Origin: Siniperca chuatsi | Lineage: Eukaryota > Chordata > Actinopteri > Centrarchiformes > Sinipercidae | Reading direction: 5' to 3' | Length of the DNA: 64,000 bases | Assembly: GCF_020085105.1 (NCBI RefSeq) | Contig: NC_058058.1 | Coordinates: 4,054,214 to 4,118,213, forward strand | Part shown: positions 62,006-64,000 of the stretch, in pieces | Numbering within the stretch: the stretch's first letter is position 1 | Layout of the letters: each line of letters begins with the position of its first letter | Notes under the pieces: generated by a model | What the model saw: only the letters and a program-made list of their open reading frames with translations | Told to the model about the DNA's origin: nothing | The model's database searches: none | Position numbers and translations under genes: made by a program

Positions 62006-64000
62006 GCAGCAGAAGGACCAGGCAACTGCTGACCCTCTGATCAGATGGATGGAAAAATTATTGAATGAATACTTTTACCATTGTGCAAAGCCAGTGAGTT
62101 AGAGTATGTAAATGTTATGATATCAGTATCATATTAGTATCAACATCAAATTAGTTGGAGGGACTGCTCGGTTTGTATAAAGTCTTCTTAGTGGATTTTT
62201 TGTATTTTATCTTGTCCATTGTGTGTATTGTGTGTATGAGTCCAATCCAGAGGTCCTTCAAGTAAAATGGAAATTATGTTTTTGTTGGCTATGACTGTCA
62301 ACCATAACATAAAAGCAAAAGATTTACAAACATTTTGAGAAGGATCCCTTGAATTTATTAAATAAAGTATTGTGACCGCAAGTATTGTAACACTGTTTCT
62401 ACATTACTGCAAACATACATATCTTTGACAATTTTTTTGTTTTGTTTGTTTTTGTTTGTTACTTATTGGCCGACATATACACCAATATCAACATATCTGT
62501 GACGAGCTAATATTAGCTGATAATATCGGCAAGACAATGTTTCAGTCAAGCCTTAGTTGAGACTGAGGGCAGAGCTGATTTTACATGCAGTGCGACAGAG
62601 GACAGCATTCCTGCAAATATCACACTTGGCAAAAAACAACAAAATTATGCTGCATCATCACTCTGGGGACTGCGTCCAGGCGACTGCTAATCTCTTCTCT
62701 GACAGACTGGAGGAAACTGAAGACGCCTTTGGTGTGTGGACTGCCCTCATGACTTACATCACCAAGGTGTGTTCAATGACACAATTGTGCACTATGGAAG
62801 TACAGAAGGCGTAAAAGTGTATCTAAAGTCCTTGTGAAACTTGCAACTCTTATTGATACTTCCTCATAGGTATTGCCGTATTTAAATTAATAACCTGGGC
62901 TTTTATTTGCTGTCACTGAACTCAACCTGCCTAAATTTGGGATAGACGTCTATATGGGACATGCCTTAAATTCCTTTTGCACAAAACTCAACATAGATGG
63001 CAAATACCTCGTTTACCATGCTGGTAAATCTGAATGAATTATACTCATGGTTTCCGTAACGATTGAGTTGTGGAGACTCTAACCGATCGACCGATCTGTA
63101 GCATGTCCATGTTGACAAAAGTTTGTATTATATTTTCATGTGTGATCTTAGCAGCTTAGAACTAGCTCGAGCGTGCAACCTGGTGGGCTTCAAGAGGTTT
63201 TATACTTCCAAAGAATTTCTATAAAAACCAGACCCGGCGTCTAATTGAGACCTGCGTTTATTTATCAAAACGTGTAGCCACACGCGGCCAGTAAAAGCGA
63301 CTCTGCGTTTAATTGGGGCTTTAATTGAAATTTTAGGGGAATATGATGGTGATAAGTTGGAAAACAGGTATTTTCTTATTTTTGTGAAAAATTTGTAAGA
63401 CTGCTGCACGTCTTTGCACATTGTTTTTTTGATGCAAAGTATCATCTCACCACAAAATCCACCCAGAGACTATTACGTCTTCTTTAAGTGTCGATCCCAA
63501 CTGTCCTCTTCATGGAGCACACCATATAAACATTTTAAAATAAATGTTTACACTGTTATTGTTATAATGCCCAGAGGACGGTCGTCTTTTAGTGCAAAGA
63601 AACTGTGGATAATCCGCTGCATTGCATGTGTCAGCAGGCAGTGGGGTGAGAGGTTTTCACTGTCCGGTTGGATTCGATCTCACAGCTTCAACATCCTACC
63701 ATGTGAACCAAATGACAGCCAATCGGCAGTGTTACTTGTTTTCGAGGTGTTGATCTACAATTCCCTCTTCAATCAGCGGGATCGTGGCGGTGGCCACAGA
63801 CATGAGCCTCGCAGCCAGGGTCGAGCTGACACAAGCCCCCTGCCGCAGCCCTTTCCCCTGGGTCGGCATTAATGTCATTAACAGGTGGGGGGCAAAAATA
63901 GATAGGAGGGAGGCATAACATGCACATGCACACACAGTTAAGGAGTCGGGTTGTGTGTGTGTAGTGTGACACATTTCCACACATTTTAAAGCTGAGAGAG

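Larger units (their letters stand above)
41250..64000. other. Gene-free upstream region of the pentraxin gene
   Basis: I read both strands and found no exon that matches a known family. Frames present are 60-150 codons without domains. The region holds the listed repeats, CT microsatellites and long AT-rich stretches. GC-richer islands without repeat character lie near 42130-42330, 45790-46080, 49590-49700, 50400-50600 and 52620-52900; they are possible regulatory DNA. Confidence 0.6.

Noticed and set aside
63414..63872. 152-codon plus-strand frame near the right edge
   Set aside because: No recognisable domain, odd composition and no splice or start context; chance frame.

Overview
The window is nuclear DNA of a ray-finned fish, most likely a perciform-type teleost. 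Genes are split into many short exons with vertebrate splice signals. The protein products are vertebrate-specific families. The spacer DNA is AT-rich and full of tRNA-derived SINEs and dispersed repeats of a kind common in perciform genomes. Four protein-coding genes can be reconstructed exon by exon, all on the minus strand. LAYOUT: (1) 1-15.7 kb, slc2a3 (GLUT3-type facilitative glucose transporter), with coding exons 1-6 and part of exon 7; its 3' end lies beyond the left edge. Its CpG-rich promoter and a non-coding leader exon sit at 15.5-16.1 kb. (2) 17.5-20.45 kb, cox6b1 (cytochrome c oxidase subunit 6B1), complete with a non-coding first exon. (3) 20.97-28.54 kb, a type II membrane C-type lectin with seven coding exons. 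Its stop codon and last codons lie inside the first unit of a ~1.8 kb pyrimidine-rich satellite, which would form most of its 3' UTR. (4) 31.5-41.25 kb, a neuronal pentraxin (nptx1-like). Its coiled-coil half carries two very large histidine/aspartate-rich expansions, one on each side of intron 1, so the predicted protein is ~707 residues against about 430 for mammalian NPTX1. (5) 41.25-64 kb, gene-free as far as I can see: dispersed repeats, microsatellites, a degenerate minisatellite, a perfect 63-bp direct duplication and possible regulatory DNA of the pentraxin gene. The genes are not an operon and do not form one pathway. GLUT3 takes up glucose in neurons and other tissues, COX6B1 belongs to the respiratory chain, the lectin is an immune/endocytic-type receptor, and the pentraxin organises synaptic receptors. 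The adjacency of SLC2A3 and a type II C-type lectin recalls the mammalian region where SLC2A3 lies beside the CLEC4 genes. The most unusual observations are the satellite that contains repeated copies of the lectin's C-terminal codons, and the giant His/Asp tracts of the pentraxin. All gene models come from reading splice sites and protein similarity by eye; no database search or alignment was run.
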